From: Verrucomicrobiota bacterium
GTDB lineage: Bacteria > Verrucomicrobiota > Verrucomicrobiia > Verrucomicrobiales > Verrucomicrobiaceae
Direction of reading: 5' to 3'
Assembly: GCA_025360015.1 (NCBI GenBank)
Contig: JANYCZ010000042.1
Span: 62,001-126,000 of the forward strand
DNA: 64,000 bases
The notes below the pieces were generated by a model. That model searched no databases. It had not been told where the DNA came from and saw nothing but the letters and a program-made list of their open reading frames with translations. Positions 25,728 through 33,817 of this stretch are shown here, piece by piece (within the stretch, counting starts at the first letter, position 1; each line of letters opens with the position of its first letter). Both the position numbers and the translations under genes were made by a program.

Positions 25728-26204
25728 ATGGCCAGCATCACCACCGAAGAACTCCTTGCGCACACTCAATGGCTTGAAAGCGGAGGCAAGAGCGGTCGCA
25801 AGATCGATGAAACCGGCATGAATCTCGCCAGCGCCGTGCTGAACGATCTCAACATGTCCAAAGGACAGTTCGTCGGCACCACCTTCACCAAAGCCAACCT
25901 GGCAGGCACCAATCTTTCGGGCGGTGACTTCAGCGGCGCGAATCTGGACAACGCCAATCTCAGCGGCACCGACCTCAGTGGCGCGGATCTCGCAGGCGTT
26001 TCCCTGCGCCATGCCAATCTGAGCAACGCGAACGTCCGTGGTGCCGATCTTTCCGGTGCAAATCTGGAAGGTGCCAATCTGACCAACGCTGACTTTACCA
26101 ATGCGGATCTCATCGCCGCAAATCTGAACGGCACCGTGCAAACGGGCATGATCTACACCGGTGCCATCCTGGCGGATACGCAAGGCCTGCAAAAACTGAG
26201 CTGA
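25728..26204 (+). CDS. pentapeptide-repeat protein
   Basis: The product has 158 residues from ATG 25728 (MASITTEELL); an ATG at 25719 would add three. The first 45 residues are non-repetitive (LLAHTQWLESGG), followed by about 18 consecutive A(D/N)LxG-type pentapeptides (residues about 46-135: ANLAGTNLSGG, ANLDNANLSGT, ADLSGANLEGA). These predict a right-handed quadrilateral beta helix. Such proteins range from gyrase-mimicking resistance factors (Qnr/MfpA) to scaffolds; nothing here singles out a gyrase inhibitor, and the helix is short. It probably has its own promoter after the sucC terminators. Cytoplasmic, with no signal peptide. Confidence 0.88.
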   Translation: MASITTEELLAHTQWLESGGKSGRKIDETGMNLASAVLNDLNMSKGQFVGTTFTKANLAGTNLSGGDFSGANLDNANLSGTDLSGADLAGVSLRHANLSNANVRGADLSGANLEGANLTNADFTNADLIAANLNGTVQTGMIYTGAILADTQGLQKLS

Positions 26205-26261
26205 TTGGCGCTGCTGCCAGCGCAGTGAGCAACATCGTCTTCCCTGCGGCGTAATGGTTTC

Positions 26262-27191
26262 ATGCCATCACGCCGCACTTTTCTGTCTGCAGGACTCGTC
26301 ACCATCGCCTCGCGTACCCTGGCTCAAACGCCATCCGCCGCTGAGCCGGTCATCGACATCCATCAGCACATGAACTACCACCTGCGGGCGGATGAGCATC
26401 TGCTGGCGCATCAGAAGGCGATGGGGGTCACCACCACGATCATTCTCCCCGCCGGCACTTACATGGACCGCCCGTCTACCCACCACGGCAAGTCCAACGG
26501 CCTCGCCGCCCAATGCGCCACCACGGAAGCTGCACGGGATTTCGCCAAGGCGCACCCCTCTGCCTACCTCTGGGCCGCGAATGAAGTCACCGACCTCGAC
26601 ACCGCTCCCGCCGAGATCGAAAAATGGCTCAAGCAAGGCGCCTGCATGATCGGCGAGCAGAAATTCATGGTGGAGTGCGATTCCCCCGAGAGCCAGAAGC
26701 TCTACGCCCTGGCCTCCGCCTACAATGTGCCCATCCTCCTGCACTTCCAGCATCTGACGTACAACCTCGGCTATGAGCGCTTTCACACCATGCTGGAGAA
26801 GTTCCCCAAGACGAATTTCATCGGCCACGCCCAGGCCTTCTGGGGCAACATCGACAAACAGCACGATCAAACCGTGAACTACCCCAAGGGCAAGATCACC
26901 CCCGGCGGCATCACCGACCGCTACCTCGCCGACTACCCCAACATGTTTGCCGACATGTCCGCCGGCAGCGGCCTGCTGGCACTCACGCGCGACGAAGAGC
27001 ACACCACGCAGTTCTTCGAACGCCATCAGGACAAGATCCTCTACGGCAGCGACTGCGCCGACCACCTCGGCCGCGGCCCCGGCTGCCAGGGCGCGCAAAC
27101 CCTCGCCGCCATCCGCAAACTCGCTCCCAGCAAAACCGTCGAGCGCAAGATCCTCTTCGAGAACTCCCGCAAGCTCTTCCGGCTGGCGTGA
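26262..27191 (+). CDS. amidohydrolase-family (TIM-barrel metal hydrolase) protein, Tat-exported
   Basis: The product has 309 residues. The N terminus SRRTFLSAG matches the twin-arginine (S-R-R-x-F-L) export signal, with a probable cleavage after TLAQ. The mature part starts with IDIHQHM, the H-x-H metal motif of Amidohydro_2 enzymes. Further metal or active-site candidates are HFQHLTYN, FIGHAQAFWG and a late YGSDCADHLG (the conserved Asp). The substrate cannot be read from sequence; decarboxylase or lactonase-like members exist. It is followed at 65 bases by a nitrilase-family gene on the same strand and could be co-transcribed. Location is probably periplasmic. Confidence 0.85.
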   Translation: MPSRRTFLSAGLVTIASRTLAQTPSAAEPVIDIHQHMNYHLRADEHLLAHQKAMGVTTTIILPAGTYMDRPSTHHGKSNGLAAQCATTEAARDFAKAHPSAYLWAANEVTDLDTAPAEIEKWLKQGACMIGEQKFMVECDSPESQKLYALASAYNVPILLHFQHLTYNLGYERFHTMLEKFPKTNFIGHAQAFWGNIDKQHDQTVNYPKGKITPGGITDRYLADYPNMFADMSAGSGLLALTRDEEHTTQFFERHQDKILYGSDCADHLGRGPGCQGAQTLAAIRKLAPSKTVERKILFENSRKLFRLA

Positions 27192-27256
27192 GAAAATCAG
27201 CACCGCGATGGGACCGCTTGCAAATTTCAAGCTGCTGGCCCCATTAAAGCACCCCT

Positions 27257-28210
27257 ATGCCAGACACCGCCCCAAGCAAAAACTCAGCCCCCCGGCCCAA
27301 TGTCAAAGTCGAAGCCTGGACGTTCGACGTCGGCGACGCCGGAAAAACCGTCGATGCCTTCGCCGAGGAAGTCATGCACCGCGTCGAGACCGCCTGGGCC
27401 GGCGGCGTGGATATCGTCCTGCTGCCCGAGTTTCTCTGGGCCGCGCTGGAGCCGCTGATGCCCAACAAAGACGCCGACATGGAAGACATCGCCAAGGTCG
27501 TCTGGGTGGATCTCATGCCCCGGCTCAAGCAGCGTCTCTGCCGCAAGGGCAAGCACGCCATCGTCGGCACCGCCCCATGGAGGGATCCGGCCAACGGACA
27601 CCTGCACAATCGCGCCATCATCTTCAGCGATGGCCGTGTGCTGCATCAGGACAAAATGTTCCTGACCCCTTGGGAGCACGAGTTCAGAGCGGGAAAAGAA
27701 CTCTACGTCTTTGAGATGTCCGGCCTGCGTGTGGCTGTGATCATCTGCCTGGACATCGAAGTGCCGGAGCTCAGTTCTCGTCTCCGCGGCCTCAACATCG
27801 ACCTCCTCCTCGTCCCCAGTGCCACGGAGACCATCTACGGCAGCGAGCGCGTCACCCGCTGTGCCTCTGGCCGCGCCATCGAGCTCGGCTGCGCCGTCGT
27901 CGTCTGCCCCCTCGTGGGCAAATGCGACTCCAGCATGGTCAATCTGAACCTCGGCAAGATCGCCATGTACCTCCCCGCGCTCAAAGCCTTCGACGCCTAT
28001 GACCGCACCGAAGACACCCGCCTCGCCCATCAAGGCTGGCACTCCCTGCGCGTAGAAATCCCGGAGGCCGTCATCCAAGACGCCCACCGCAAGCGGAAAG
28101 AAACCAACCCTTCCCAACTGAGCGTGAACATGACCCCTGACGAAGTGCAGATCGACGAAAGCGCCCGCACGCAACCGCCGAAGAAAATCGTCAGACGGCA
28201 ACGCATGTAA
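27257..28210 (+). CDS. carbon-nitrogen hydrolase (nitrilase superfamily)
   Basis: The product has 317 residues. The Glu-Lys-Cys triad of the superfamily is visible: LLPEFLW (Glu58), HQDKMFLTP (Lys133) and VIICLDIE (Cys164). The spacing and core length match amidase/carbamoylase-type members. It would hydrolyse a non-peptide C-N bond of an amide or carbamoyl compound; the substrate is unknown. The C-terminal 40 residues are charged and extend beyond the core. It follows the amidohydrolase gene and converges on a small membrane-protein gene 2 bases away. Cytoplasmic, with no signal peptide. Confidence 0.88.
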   Translation: MPDTAPSKNSAPRPNVKVEAWTFDVGDAGKTVDAFAEEVMHRVETAWAGGVDIVLLPEFLWAALEPLMPNKDADMEDIAKVVWVDLMPRLKQRLCRKGKHAIVGTAPWRDPANGHLHNRAIIFSDGRVLHQDKMFLTPWEHEFRAGKELYVFEMSGLRVAVIICLDIEVPELSSRLRGLNIDLLLVPSATETIYGSERVTRCASGRAIELGCAVVVCPLVGKCDSSMVNLNLGKIAMYLPALKAFDAYDRTEDTRLAHQGWHSLRVEIPEAVIQDAHRKRKETNPSQLSVNMTPDEVQIDESARTQPPKKIVRRQRM

Positions 28211-28212
28211 GA

Positions 28213-28488
28213 CTAACCGATGCCGAGCCACATCGTCGTGATGAGCCATCCGACAACGAGGATTCCCGTCAACCAGCCGAACCTCGTGCGCCGGAGATCA
28301 CGCACGCCCACGGCGATGCAAACGCACCACAGCAGACCGAGAATTCCCGCCAGGAGGTAACGTTGTCTGGCCACAAAGTCCGCGATGAGCCAAATCGGCC
28401 CTCCAACAAGCATCACTGCTGCAAGGCCGCCGCAGACAACCAGTTCGATGCCATCCAATGCATCGAACAGTTGCCACAGTCGTTTCAT
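28213..28488 (-). CDS. small membrane protein, unknown function
   Basis: The product has 91 residues and probably three transmembrane helices: GIELVVCGGLAAVMLVGG, LLAGILGLLWCVCIAVGV and GWLTGILVVGWLITTMW. They are joined by basic loops (VRDLRRTRFG), which suggests the loop after the second helix is cytoplasmic. No family is recognised. It is the last gene of a minus-strand set (Lrp regulator, aminotransferase, this gene), 20 bases after the aminotransferase stop, so co-transcription is likely. The convergent nitrilase gene ends 2 bases away. Confidence 0.7.
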   Translation of the reverse strand: MKRLWQLFDALDGIELVVCGGLAAVMLVGGPIWLIADFVARQRYLLAGILGLLWCVCIAVGVRDLRRTRFGWLTGILVVGWLITTMWLGIG

Positions 28489-28508
28489 GACGCCGTTTCG
28501 CTACGCTC

Positions 28509-29687
28509 TTACTTCTTCCCGCGCACCTCGTTCACAAACTCCTCCATCAAATCCATCGCCTTTGCGATGAGTTCGGGAGCAGTCGCATAGCAGCAGCGTA
28601 CAAATCCTTCACCCGCACTGCTGAAGGCGCTGCCAGGAACGACCGCGACGCTCTTCTTCTCCAGCAGCTGAATGGCAAATTCCTTGCTCGTCAGCCCCGT
28701 GCTGCGGATCTCAGGGAAGACGTAGAACGCACCGCCCGGATTAAAGCAGTGCAGGCCCATCCCATTGAGCCGGCTGACGATGAGGTTGCGGCGCTGCTCA
28801 TAGCTTTGACGCATGTCCTCGTAGGCTAATGAGCCCATCTTCAGGGCTTCGATGCCGGCCATCTGGCTCATGATCGGAGCGCAAAGCATGCAGTATTGAT
28901 GAATCTTCATCATCGCCTCGCGCAGCGGTGCCGGAGCGCAGGCATAGCCAAGACGCCAGCCGGTCATCGCAAAGGCCTTGCTGAAGCCGTGCAGCAATAT
29001 CGTGCGCTCACGCATGCCGGGAAACTCGACGATGCTCTTGTGCTGACGCCCATCATACAGCAGCTCGCTGTAGATCTCGTCGGTGAATACCAGCAGGTCA
29101 TGCTTCACCGCCAGTGCAGCGATCTTCGCTAGCTCTTCATGCGGCATGACACCACCGGTCGGATTCGTGGGAAAGTTCAGCGCGATGACCTTCGTCCTCG
29201 GCGTGATGGCCTTCTCCACATCCTCCGCCATCAGCGCAAATTCATTCTCTTCACGCGTCTGCACCACCACCGGCACTCCATAGGCCATCTTGATGCTCGG
29301 TGAGTAGCTCACATAGCACGGCTCATGATAAATGACTTCGTCTCCTGGATTCAACACCGCACGAAAAGCGATGTCGAGCCCCTCGGACACGCCGACGGTC
29401 ACCAGGATCTCCGTCTTCGGATCGTAGGTAGTGCGGAAGTGCTTGGTCACATACTCGCTGATTCCAACGCGCAGCGATTCGAGACCAAGATTCGAAGTAT
29501 AACTCGTTTGACCTTTCTCCAGCGAGCGGATCACCGCCTCGCGGATCGGCCACGGCGTTGGTTTGTCGGGCTCGCCGACGCCGAGTGAAATGACATCGGT
29601 GCGACCGATGACGAGTTCGAAGAAATCGCGAATGCCGGAGCGCGGCAGATCGCGAATGATGTTTGAAATTTTGTTGTCGTATTCCAT
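28509..29687 (-). CDS. class I/II pyridoxal-phosphate aminotransferase
   Basis: The product has 392 residues, typical for fold-type I aspartate/alanine aminotransferases. Visible motifs are ISLGVGEPD near the N terminus, NFPTNPTGG, FTDEIYSEL with the cofactor-binding Asp and Tyr, the Schiff-base lysine in HGFSKAFAMTGWRLGY, and a late FVRCCYAT with the carboxylate-binding Arg. It moves an amino group between an amino acid and a 2-oxo acid; sequence alone does not fix the donor. The Lrp/AsnC regulator gene lies 20 bases upstream on the same strand, so the pair probably responds to an amino acid. Confidence 0.92.
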   Translation of the reverse strand: MEYDNKISNIIRDLPRSGIRDFFELVIGRTDVISLGVGEPDKPTPWPIREAVIRSLEKGQTSYTSNLGLESLRVGISEYVTKHFRTTYDPKTEILVTVGVSEGLDIAFRAVLNPGDEVIYHEPCYVSYSPSIKMAYGVPVVVQTREENEFALMAEDVEKAITPRTKVIALNFPTNPTGGVMPHEELAKIAALAVKHDLLVFTDEIYSELLYDGRQHKSIVEFPGMRERTILLHGFSKAFAMTGWRLGYACAPAPLREAMMKIHQYCMLCAPIMSQMAGIEALKMGSLAYEDMRQSYEQRRNLIVSRLNGMGLHCFNPGGAFYVFPEIRSTGLTSKEFAIQLLEKKSVAVVPGSAFSSAGEGFVRCCYATAPELIAKAMDLMEEFVNEVRGKK

Positions 29688-29707
29688 GACCTCAGGTTCC
29701 TCTCAGC

Positions 29708-30187
29708 TCATGGACTCACCGGCAGGCGTTCTTCATCGCCGCCGGAATTCGCGAGAAACCCGCCCTCTTTGTACGCCTTCAACTGAAAGCGCGTCGCCGT
29801 GGACAGCACACCGCCGAGGGTGCTGAGTTTTTCGGCCACAAAAGTTGCCACATCGAGCAGGTCCTTGCCCTCCACGATCACGGCCAGGTCATACCCGCCG
29901 CTCATCAGGAAGCACTCACGCACCTGGTCAAATTTCGAAATACGGCGTGCCAGCCGGTCAAAGCCGCCATCGCGCTCGGGTGCGATACGCACCTCGATCA
30001 ACGCTGTCACACCACGCTGCCCCGCCTTGAGACGGTCCACCACGGCGCTGTAACCCAAAATCGTACCATCGGCCTCTGCGGCGGCGATCCGTGAAACAAC
30101 TTCGGATTCCGTGACGCCCAAAGCTGCGGCCATCTCTTGATGGGAGCGCTTGGAGTTGTTGTGCAGCAGTTCGATTAGAGGGTCCAT
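29708..30187 (-). CDS. Lrp/AsnC-family transcriptional regulator
   Basis: The product has 159 residues. An N-terminal winged helix (LIELLHNNSKRSHQEMAAALGVTESEVVSRIAAAEADG) with the Lrp-type 'I-L-G-Y-S-A-V-V-D' linker is followed by a RAM/AsnC ligand-binding domain (VTALIEVRI, ECFLMSGGYDLAVIVEG). Such proteins form octamers and sense amino acids. It is first in a minus-strand operon with a class I aminotransferase, the probable regulatory target. The extra C-terminal tail (ANSGGDEERLPVSP) is not typical. The ATG at 30187 matches the family start. Confidence 0.92.
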   Translation of the reverse strand: MDPLIELLHNNSKRSHQEMAAALGVTESEVVSRIAAAEADGTILGYSAVVDRLKAGQRGVTALIEVRIAPERDGGFDRLARRISKFDQVRECFLMSGGYDLAVIVEGKDLLDVATFVAEKLSTLGGVLSTATRFQLKAYKEGGFLANSGGDEERLPVSP

Positions 30188-30411
30188 AATAGGGGCGGCG
30201 ATTCTAATGCGAGTTGCCCGTTTGAACAGCGGAAACTGGATTGCCTAAACTCGCGCCAGCGTCCCCGGAGTGGGGCGCTTCAGCGCCGCTTTCGCCACAC
30301 CCACCGCAAACAAATTCCCAAAGCGCAACGCCACGTTCCCCATCGCTCACCAAACAACATCAAACTCCGTTCAGGTTGAACTCTCCTTCCCCCACGCCGA
30401 ACCTCCCCCCA

Positions 30412-31749
30412 ATGCGCAGCACCGCCATCAAAGTCATCCAAAAACTCACGCACGCCGGCCACACCGCCCTCCTCGCCGGCGGCTGCGTCCGCGACATGCT
30501 CCTCGGCCGCGAGGCCAAAGATTTCGATGTCGCTACCAGCGCCACGCCCGAGCAGGTCGTGAAACTCTTCCCTGGCGCACAAACCGTGGGCGCACACTTC
30601 GGCGTCGTCATCGTCCGCATGGACCACCACCACATCGAAGTCGCCACCTTTCGCAGCGACGGCAGCTACAGTGATGGCCGCCGCCCGGACAGCGTCACCT
30701 ACTCCACACCCGAACTCGATGCCCAGCGCCGCGACTTCACCATCAATGGCCTGTTCTTCGATCCGCTTACCGAGCAGGTGATCGACTACGTGGACGGCCA
30801 GGTGGATCTGCGCATGGGCCTCCTACGCGCCATCGGCGTGGCCAAAGACCGCTTTGAAGAAGACCACCTGCGCATGCTCCGCGCCGTGCGCTTCGCCACC
30901 GTGCTCGGCTTCGACATCGAGCACGCCACTTGGGAATCCATCTGCGGCCTCGCCCACAAAATCAAGAGCGTCAGCATCGAGCGCATCCGCGAGGAATTCG
31001 TCAAAACCATGCTGCACCCAAACCGCGTGCGCGGCTTCGACCTCCTCGTCAACAGCGGCCTCATGGAACAGTTCCTCCCTGAAATCCTCGTCCTGCAAGG
31101 TTGCGAACAGCCCCCTCAGTTCCACCCCGAAGGCGATGTCTTCATCCACACCCGCCTCATGCTCAGCCTGCTGCCCGCCGAAGTCTCCCTGCCGCTGGTG
31201 ATGAGCGTGCTCCTCCACGACATCTCCAAACCCGCCACGCAAACGCGCGACGCCGACACCGGCCGCATCCGCTTCAACGGCCACGACAAACTCGGCGCCG
31301 AAAAAACCGGCGAGATCATGCGCCGCATGAAGTTCTCCAACGAGATGATCGAGCCCACCGTCGTTGCTGTGGAAAATCACATGGTCTTCAAGGACGTGAA
31401 AAAGATGCGCACCGCCAAGCTGCGCCGCTTCATGGCCCGTCCCTCCTTCGATGACGAACTCGCCCTGCATCGCGTCGATTGCCTTGGCTCCAACGGCTGG
31501 CTGGACAACTACGAGTTTCTCCTCGCCAAGCGCGAAGAACTCGCCAGCGAGCCCATGCTGCCCCCACGCATCATCACCGGAGCCGATTTGATCGCCCAAG
31601 GCTGGCACGCCGGCAAAGCCCTCGGCAAACTCCTCACCACCCTCCAAACCCTCCAGCTCGAAGGCGCACTCAAGACCAAGGAAGAAGCGCTGACCTGGGT
31701 CGCCCAGCATGCGCCCGTGCCAGATGTGTTTGACGCGGTCGAAGAGTAG
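30412..31749 (+). CDS. CCA-adding-type tRNA nucleotidyltransferase / poly(A) polymerase family
   Basis: The product has 445 residues from ATG 30412 (MRSTAIKVIQKL); an upstream in-frame ATG at 30241 adds a low-complexity leader and was rejected. The class II nucleotidyltransferase head has LLAGGCVRDMLLG followed by KDFDVATSA (metal-binding D-x-D), then RRDFTINGLFFD and EDHLRMLRAVRFA, the poly(A)/CCA-polymerase signature. An HD-type domain follows (VLLHDISKP, then FNGHDKLGAE), as in CCA enzymes with phosphohydrolase activity. It would mature or repair tRNA 3' ends. Both tRNAs in this window encode CCA, so repair is the likelier role for CCA addition. Confidence 0.9.
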   Translation: MRSTAIKVIQKLTHAGHTALLAGGCVRDMLLGREAKDFDVATSATPEQVVKLFPGAQTVGAHFGVVIVRMDHHHIEVATFRSDGSYSDGRRPDSVTYSTPELDAQRRDFTINGLFFDPLTEQVIDYVDGQVDLRMGLLRAIGVAKDRFEEDHLRMLRAVRFATVLGFDIEHATWESICGLAHKIKSVSIERIREEFVKTMLHPNRVRGFDLLVNSGLMEQFLPEILVLQGCEQPPQFHPEGDVFIHTRLMLSLLPAEVSLPLVMSVLLHDISKPATQTRDADTGRIRFNGHDKLGAEKTGEIMRRMKFSNEMIEPTVVAVENHMVFKDVKKMRTAKLRRFMARPSFDDELALHRVDCLGSNGWLDNYEFLLAKREELASEPMLPPRIITGADLIAQGWHAGKALGKLLTTLQTLQLEGALKTKEEALTWVAQHAPVPDVFDAVEE

Positions 31750-31768
31750 GCTGTTCGCGAAGCAAAGT

Positions 31769-31825
31769 ACTCCAGTTGCGCCGCAACTGGAGTCTTCTCC
31801 CCGACCCGTTGCGGCGCAACGGGTC
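31769..31825. repeat. paired palindromic hairpins between convergent genes (REP-like)
   Basis: Stem one: 31769-31778 with 31784-31793 (10 bp). Stem two: 31803-31812 with 31816-31825 (10 bp, GGC loop). Both contain a GTTGCG/CGCAAC-like core around the loop. They lie between the convergent nucleotidyltransferase and DUF1552 genes, so they can terminate both. Their shared core suggests a repeated intergenic element. Confidence 0.65.
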
Positions 31826-31830
31826 AACTT

Positions 31831-33111
31831 TCACACCACCAGTCCGGGCAAACCCGTCGCCGAGCTCGAACCAAACTCATCCGCCTCAATCCCCATGCGC
31901 TGCAGCATCTGCACAAAGAGATTGCACATCGGCTGATTGTTCTTCGCATCAAACGCCAGGTGTTGCCCATGCTTGAATCCACCACCCGCAAAGACGAGCG
32001 GCAGGTTGTGCCAGTCATGGTTGTTGGCGTTGCCGAGGTTGCTGCCGAACAACAACATCGTGTTATCCAGCAAGCTGCCATTGGCCTCCTTCTTCGTCTT
32101 CAGCGAAGTCAGCAGCCCATTCAACGCCTCAAACTCAGCACGCTCGATCCGCTGAAGCTGTTCGATCTTCATCGGATCCTGGCCGTGATGCGACAGATTG
32201 TGATGCGCCATCGTCACTCCATTGATCAATGGCACATCTCCCCTGCCCTGCACCAGCACGGTGATTGCCCGCGTGCTGTCCGTTTGCAGCGCCAGTGGAA
32301 TCAGATCAAACAGCAGCTTCATGCGCGCAATCAGATCGGCTTCATTCTCCACATCCGTCGGTGGCTTCGCATCCACCTTCGGCTTGGGCTTCTGCACCCA
32401 CGCCTCAGACTTGAGCATGCGCTCCTCCATCTCGCGCACGGAGGTGTAGTATTCCTCCAGCTTCTCCTTGTCCGCCGCCCCCACGCGCCGCTCAAACCGC
32501 TTCGCCTCAGCCTGCACCGTGTCCATGATGCTGCGCCCTTCCTTGAGCTTGCGCATCTGGTTATGGATCTCGCCGGGAGTACCGTCGAGGAAGAGTTTGG
32601 CGAAGACTTGCGAGGGCTTTGACTGCGCCTGCACCATCACACCGCTGCGCGTATAACTCTGGCTGCTCTGCCCCGCCGAACTCAGCACCAGCGAAGGATA
32701 CCGCGTCTCATAGCCGATCTTCTCCGCCACGAACTGATCAATCGACACCGTGTTGCGAAACCCACCCAGCCCCGGCCCACGCGCCGAAGTAAGCCATGTC
32801 ATCTCGGAAGTATGCCCATCCGCCCCAGCCTGATCCGGATGACTCACGCCCGAGAGCACGGTAAAGTCATCCCGATGATCTTTGAGCGCCTCCAGATACG
32901 GCGTCAGCGCATAGCCACGCCCCGTTTCCTTGGGAAACAATGAAGGCCCGTAAATACCCAAAGAAGCACAGGCAAACACCATCCGCTTCGGCGGCGTGGC
33001 AGCCGCCGCACTGGACAGCCGTGGCATCATAGCCTCCAAAAACGGCAGGGCCAGCGAGACACCGGAACCGTGCAGAAAGGCGCGGCGGGAAATGGCAGGG
33101 CGAGTGATCAT
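31831..33111 (-). CDS. DUF1552 protein, Tat-exported
   Basis: The product has 426 residues. The N terminus ISRRAFLHGSGVSLALPFLEAM is a twin-arginine signal followed by the conserved 'LALPFLEAMMP' of DUF1552 proteins. Later family features are VFACASLGIYGPSLFP, SVDQFVAE-type SIDQFVAEKIG, REMEERM, MAHHNLSHHG and NNHDWHNLPLVFAGGGFKHGQH. The family is abundant in Planctomycetes and Verrucomicrobia and is usually encoded next to a DUF1592 cytochrome protein; its biochemical role is unknown. Here the DUF1592 gene is on the same strand but 700 bases upstream, separated by an oppositely oriented vapBC locus. Confidence 0.92.
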   Translation of the reverse strand: MITRPAISRRAFLHGSGVSLALPFLEAMMPRLSSAAAATPPKRMVFACASLGIYGPSLFPKETGRGYALTPYLEALKDHRDDFTVLSGVSHPDQAGADGHTSEMTWLTSARGPGLGGFRNTVSIDQFVAEKIGYETRYPSLVLSSAGQSSQSYTRSGVMVQAQSKPSQVFAKLFLDGTPGEIHNQMRKLKEGRSIMDTVQAEAKRFERRVGAADKEKLEEYYTSVREMEERMLKSEAWVQKPKPKVDAKPPTDVENEADLIARMKLLFDLIPLALQTDSTRAITVLVQGRGDVPLINGVTMAHHNLSHHGQDPMKIEQLQRIERAEFEALNGLLTSLKTKKEANGSLLDNTMLLFGSNLGNANNHDWHNLPLVFAGGGFKHGQHLAFDAKNNQPMCNLFVQMLQRMGIEADEFGSSSATGLPGLVV

Positions 33112-33166
33112 GGGATGATGGATGTGAGCTGAAAAGGCCGGAACTGGTGAGATAAATTAAGAAACC

Positions 33167-33478
33167 ATGAGCGCAACGATTAAACAGCGGCTTGAAACCG
33201 TAGAGCAAGAACTGGCAGCCTTGAAGGCCCGGCTCCTTGAGCCGCAGCCCAGGCTGTTATCACCCGTGAAGAAGGATTGGCAGGCAACCGTTGGCTGGGC
33301 CAATAATTCCAAGCTGCATGAGGCGGCAACCAAAGCAGGCGAAGAGTATCGCCGCAGCCAAACCTACGAAAGGGAGATCGAGGCCCGTGGTGGTGCTGGA
33401 TACTTACCACCTGTCTGCATTGAGTCGCGATGGACCCTCTGCCGAACGACTGACCAGGCGCCTGAATGCCGCCCGTGA
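33167..33478 (+). CDS. vapB: VapB-like antitoxin, possibly with altered 3' end
   Basis: The ORF has 103 codons. The first 70 residues have the layout of antitoxins paired with PIN toxins: MSATIKQRLETVEQELAALKARL, KKDWQATVGWANNSKLHEAATKAG, EEYRRSQTYER. The remaining 30 residues (RGGAGYLPPVCIES onward) are read out of frame through the start of the toxin gene and look non-native. The overlap with vapC is about 92 bases, unusually long, so the original stop may have been lost by a frameshift or mutation. Expected role: bind and neutralise the VapC toxin and repress the operon. The toxin is broken, so it may now be free of function. Confidence 0.6.
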   Translation: MSATIKQRLETVEQELAALKARLLEPQPRLLSPVKKDWQATVGWANNSKLHEAATKAGEEYRRSQTYEREIEARGGAGYLPPVCIESRWTLCRTTDQAPECRP

Positions 33479-33812
33479 GGAAGTCACCACCACCGTTGTG
33501 AATGTTCAAGAGCGCGTCGAAGGCTGGTTGAAGGAAATCCATGCCACACCCGACCCGTTGCGGTAAATCGACGCCTACACGGAATTTTATCACCTCATCG
33601 AAGCCTACGCAGGGTGGACGGTTTTGCCTTTGGATGAGGATGCAGCGGCTCTTTTCCATTCCTTTTGCAAGCAAGGCATCCGCATCGGCACCATGGACCT
33701 CAAGATTGCCTGCATCGCCATCACCCACCACGCCCTTCTTCTCACACAAAACTCCGTGGACTTTGCCAAGGTTCCCGGACTGCGATTTGAAGACTGGTTG
33801 CTTGAGTAGCAT
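33387..33812 (+). pseudogene. vapC: VapC-like PIN-domain toxin interrupted by an in-frame stop
   Basis: From GTG 33387 the frame reads VVVLDTYHLSALS (first PIN Asp), TTTVVNVQERVEGWL (conserved Glu), HATPDPLR, then TAA at 33567-33569. It continues in the same frame as IDAYTEFYHLIEAY, LPLDEDAAALF, RIGTMDLKIACIAI (third acidic site), LLTQNSVDFAKVPGL and EDWLLE with a stop at 33812. The whole spans about 141 residues, the usual VapC length, so a single nonsense change splits an otherwise intact gene. In my recollection of the family this position is DP-x-R-Q, so CAA to TAA is the likely event. VapC toxins cleave tRNA or rRNA; this copy should be inactive unless the stop is suppressed. A sequencing error cannot be excluded. 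Confidence 0.82.
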
Positions 33813-33817
33813 GACGA

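Noticed and set aside
26268-27230. 320-codon minus-strand frame opposite the amidohydrolase gene.
   Set aside because: Antisense shadow with no recognisable domain, while the plus strand encodes a clear family member with a Tat signal.
33549-33566. CCCGACCCGTTGCGG also occurs in the hairpin near 31800, suggesting that a REP element created the vapC stop.
   Set aside because: These codons encode DPLR, a conserved VapC segment, so the sequence is explained by the gene and the identity is probably coincidental.
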